DNA of 64,000 nucleotides from Dactylosporangium aurantiacum (GTDB lineage: Bacteria > Actinomycetota > Actinomycetes > Mycobacteriales > Micromonosporaceae): contig NZ_JNYJ01000024.1 in NCBI RefSeq assembly GCF_000716715.1, positions 166,518 through 230,517 on the forward strand, read 5' to 3'. A model generated the notes under the pieces. That model was not told the DNA's origin. It saw only the letters and a list, made by a program, of their open reading frames with translations, and did not search any database. A program made the position numbers and the translations under genes. Shown in pieces: positions 62,004 through 64,000 of this stretch (position 1 is the first letter of the stretch; every line of letters begins with the position of its first letter).

Positions 62004-62749
62004 CAGGACTCCTCTGGTGGGGCCTCCGTGAGCGGCGGGAGGCCGAGGCGGGCACGTGGTCCGGGTCTGAGCAGGGCGGCGGCCTGCACGGCGGTGGCGC
62101 CGCCGTCCAGGACGATCTCGGTGCCGGTGAGCAGCGCGGCGCCGGATGAGACGGCGAACGCGACGGCGGCGGCGACGTCCGCCGGCTCGCCGGGGTGCTG
62201 GGTCTCGCCGAGGCGGGCCAGGTCCGCCGGGTCGGTGACCCGGGTCATGGTGTCGGGGGTGCGGACCCAGCCGGGGCTGATGGTGACGGCGCGGATGCCG
62301 TGGCGGCCGTAGTCGACGGCGAGCTGCCGGGTGAACGCGGCCAGGCCGGCCTTCGCGGCGGCGTAGGCGGGGTAGCCGGGGGCGAACGCCCGGCCGTGGA
62401 CGGAGCCGATGGTGACGATCACGCCCCGCCCGGCGGCCATCATGCCGGGCAGCGCGTGTTTGGCGCAGAGGAACGCGGAGGTGAGGTTGGCGTCCAGCAC
62501 GGCCCGCCAGTCGGCCAGGCTGGTCTCGTGGGCGGGCGCGCCGGCGGTGACGCCGGCGCAGGTGACGAGCGCGCCGACGGTGCCGAGGTCGCGGAACGCG
62601 GCGGCCACGGCGGTCTCGTCGGTGAGGTCGGCGTCGGCGCGGTCGAGCCCGGCCACCTGCCAGCCGTCGGCGCGCAGCCGGGCCGCGACGGCCGATCCGA
62701 TGCCGCCGGCCGCGCCGGTGACGACCGCGAGGCCGGGTGTGTCAGGCAC
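62003..62749 (-). CDS. Short-chain dehydrogenase/reductase
   Basis: 248 residues, classical SDR: TGAAGGIGSAVA cofactor loop, ADADLTD NAD-specific acidic region, catalytic Ser in IGSVHGRAF and YAAAK Tyr-Lys pair. Would oxidise a sugar (e.g. galactose or fucose) to the lactone, or a keto-deoxy acid. GTG at 62749 overlaps the dehydratase stop by 8 bp; longer starts would run far into that gene. Confidence 0.88.
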   Translation of the reverse strand: MPDTPGLAVVTGAAGGIGSAVAARLRADGWQVAGLDRADADLTDETAVAAAFRDLGTVGALVTCAGVTAGAPAHETSLADWRAVLDANLTSAFLCAKHALPGMMAAGRGVIVTIGSVHGRAFAPGYPAYAAAKAGLAAFTRQLAVDYGRHGIRAVTISPGWVRTPDTMTRVTDPADLARLGETQHPGEPADVAAAVAFAVSSGAALLTGTEIVLDGGATAVQAAALLRPGPRARLGLPPLTEAPPEES

Positions 62750-63905
62750 GGAACACCTCGTAGCGGGCGACCAGGTCCTCGTCGATGGTGACGCCGAGGC
62801 CGGGCGCATCGGGCACGACGAGCGCCCCGTCCACGAGGGACGGTGGCGCGGCGAGGTCGTCGCGCAGCGGGTTCGGCAGCCGGTTGTACTCGTAGATCGG
62901 CACGTTCGGGGTGGCGGCGGCGAACTGCAGCGCGGCGGCGAGCCCGATGGCGGAGCCGACGCCGTGCGGTGAGACGTCGACGTGGAACGCGGAGCACAGC
63001 GCCGCGATCCGCCGGGCCTCCGTGATACCGCCGGCGCGGGTGAGGTTGGGCATGACGACGTCGGCGGCGCGGGCGAGGAGAAAGTCGCGGTAGCCGTACC
63101 GGATGAACTCGCTCTCGCCGGTGACGACCGGGATCCGCACGGCGGCGCGGACCTCGGCGAGCCCCGCGACGTCGTCGGTCGCCAGGGGCTCTTCCAGCCA
63201 GCGCACCCCGAGGTGGTCGAGGGCGTGGCCGAGGCGGATCGCGGTCTTCACGTCGTAGGCGCAGTTGAGGTCGACGTGCAGCGCGGCCCGCCCGTCGATG
63301 GCGCCGGCGACCGCGGCGGCGTGCGCGAGGTCGGTCGCCTCGCCGCGGCCGAGCTTGAGCTTGACCGCGTGGAAGCCGTCGTCCACGAAGGACAGTGCAC
63401 GGTGGACGGACTCCTCCGGGCTGGGCAGGAACGGGACCGGTGAGGCGTAGACGGGCACGGCGGTGCGGACCGGGCCGCCGAGGAGCCGGTGGACCGGCTG
63501 CCCGGCGGCCTTGCCGCGCAGGTCCCACAGGGCGAGGTCGATCCCGCTGATCGCCTCCAGGTAGAACCCGCCGGTGCGGCCGGCGCCGGCCTGCGCCTGG
63601 AACATCAGCTCCCACAACGCCTCCGACGCCCCGGCGTCCCGGCCGACCAGCATCGGGGCGAGCAGCCGCCCGACGACGGTCGCGGTGACCCGCGGCTCGG
63701 GCAGCCCGTACGCCTCGCCGATGCCCTCCACACCGTCAACTGTTCGGATCCGGATGAGGGTGGTGTACTGGCCGAGGCGGGGCAGCACGCGGTGGCTGGA
63801 CGCCGGGGTCAGCAGCCAGGACGGGACCGCTTCGAGGCTGCCGTACAGCTGCTCGAACGGCGCGGCCAGGGCGATGGCCTCGACGGAGGCGATGGTGAGG
63901 TTCAT
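62742..63905 (-). CDS. Enolase-superfamily sugar-acid dehydratase (mandelate racemase group)
   Basis: 387 residues. Capping domain (1-130) and modified TIM barrel with KxK motif FHAVKLKLGRGE, metal ligands HVDLNCAY, RWLEEPL and VTGESEF, and a catalytic His in VSPHGVGSA. Members dehydrate gluconate, galactonate, fuconate or galactarate to 2-keto-3-deoxy acids. With SDR and KDPG-type aldolase it gives a DeLey-Doudoroff-like route. ATG overlaps the solute-binding-protein stop (ATGA). Confidence 0.9.
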   Translation of the reverse strand: MNLTIASVEAIALAAPFEQLYGSLEAVPSWLLTPASSHRVLPRLGQYTTLIRIRTVDGVEGIGEAYGLPEPRVTATVVGRLLAPMLVGRDAGASEALWELMFQAQAGAGRTGGFYLEAISGIDLALWDLRGKAAGQPVHRLLGGPVRTAVPVYASPVPFLPSPEESVHRALSFVDDGFHAVKLKLGRGEATDLAHAAAVAGAIDGRAALHVDLNCAYDVKTAIRLGHALDHLGVRWLEEPLATDDVAGLAEVRAAVRIPVVTGESEFIRYGYRDFLLARAADVVMPNLTRAGGITEARRIAALCSAFHVDVSPHGVGSAIGLAAALQFAAATPNVPIYEYNRLPNPLRDDLAAPPSLVDGALVVPDAPGLGVTIDEDLVARYEVFRA

Positions 63906-64000
63906 TTGATGAGGGCGTTCATCCGGTCGCGGGCGGAGGTGAGGGCTTCTTTCGGGTTCTTTTTGCCGATGAGGATGGATTGGACTTCTTCGGCGAGGAC
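63902..64000 (-). CDS. 3' end of an ABC sugar-transporter solute-binding protein (partial)
   Basis: Only the last 32 codons lie in the window: LAEEVQSILIGKKNPKEALT, then RDRMNALIK and stop. This matches the terminal helix of extracellular sugar-binding proteins (EVQ.IL.GKK.P.EAL..A...N). It would supply the substrate of the downstream catabolic operon. Rest of the gene outside the window. Confidence 0.65.
   Translation of the reverse strand, partial: VLAEEVQSILIGKKNPKEALTSARDRMNALIK

Overview
The window is 64 kb of very GC-rich DNA with dense, often overlapping genes (ATGA/GTGA junctions) and many GTG starts. It carries actinobacterial hallmarks: MEDS/anti-sigma regulators, F420-type split-barrel proteins, an ECF sigma factor with a long C-terminal extension, and secreted multimodular carbohydrases with CBM2, CBM32 and ricin-type lectin modules. 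It looks like a chromosomal segment of a filamentous, plant-polymer-degrading actinomycete. Micromonosporaceae (Actinoplanes, Dactylosporangium or Micromonospora relatives) is my inference, not proven. I found no rRNA, tRNA, CRISPR array, transposase or phage gene.

Layout. 1-4.9 kb: divergent secreted glycanases (GH12-CBM32-GH26-like, cut by the window edge; CBM2-CBM32-GH26) with look-alike promoters, followed by a decayed CBM2-expansin gene. 4.9-10.4 kb: YihY-type membrane protein, a HAD-GH65 fusion and an unknown membrane protein. 10.4-19.2 kb: SnoaL-like protein, a 1798-residue kinase/ATPase/GAF/histidine-kinase protein, and an ABC-2 exporter pair. 19.4-25.8 kb: secreted alpha/beta hydrolase, an mdcB-mdcG pair without malonate decarboxylase subunits but flanked by two tiny genes, a PucR regulator, a degenerate hydrolase coupled to a STAS protein, and a small membrane protein. 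25.9-31.8 kb: a divergent catabolic cluster (GntR plus tartrate/malate-type dehydrogenase; MFS transporter, 2-hydroxyacid dehydrogenase, AtuA-like protein, DUF4387) around a perfect 18-bp operator. 31.8-41.4 kb: DUF4259 protein, two MEDS regulators, a permease-like protein, a two-component system, a ricin-type lectin and a 1307-residue HTH-NTPase-WD40 protein. 41.5-44.1 kb: ArsR-SRPBCC-monooxygenase operon, lipocalin-like protein and crotonase. 44.2-49.5 kb: GH10 xylanase lacking its nucleophile segment, a GH95 alpha-L-fucosidase, and a glycerol-facilitator-type MIP channel. 49.6-52.3 kb: PPOX protein, YCII/DGPF protein, ECF42-like sigma factor and a secreted emfourin-like protein. 52.4-59.9 kb: MMPL transporter, TSUP permease, GNAT, a membrane NACHT NTPase and an APH-fold kinase. 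59.9-64 kb: a tightly overlapped sugar-acid operon (solute-binding protein, enolase-superfamily dehydratase, SDR, GH30, KDPG-type aldolase).

How the parts fit. The glycanases point to extracellular breakdown of mannan, xylan, beta-glucan, fucosylated side chains and possibly beta-1,6-galactan. The 60-64 kb operon would take a released sugar through oxidation, dehydration and aldol cleavage. Identical LacI-type palindromes link the GH10 and GH95 genes. Several local control units can be read directly: a GntR operator between -35 and -10, an ArsR palindrome over a leaderless promoter, and two near-identical ECF42-type promoters. The least conventional loci are the AtuA/DUF4387 cluster, the orphan mdcB-mdcG quartet, the phased CTTG/CAAG repeat array at 16.5 kb and the membrane NACHT protein.
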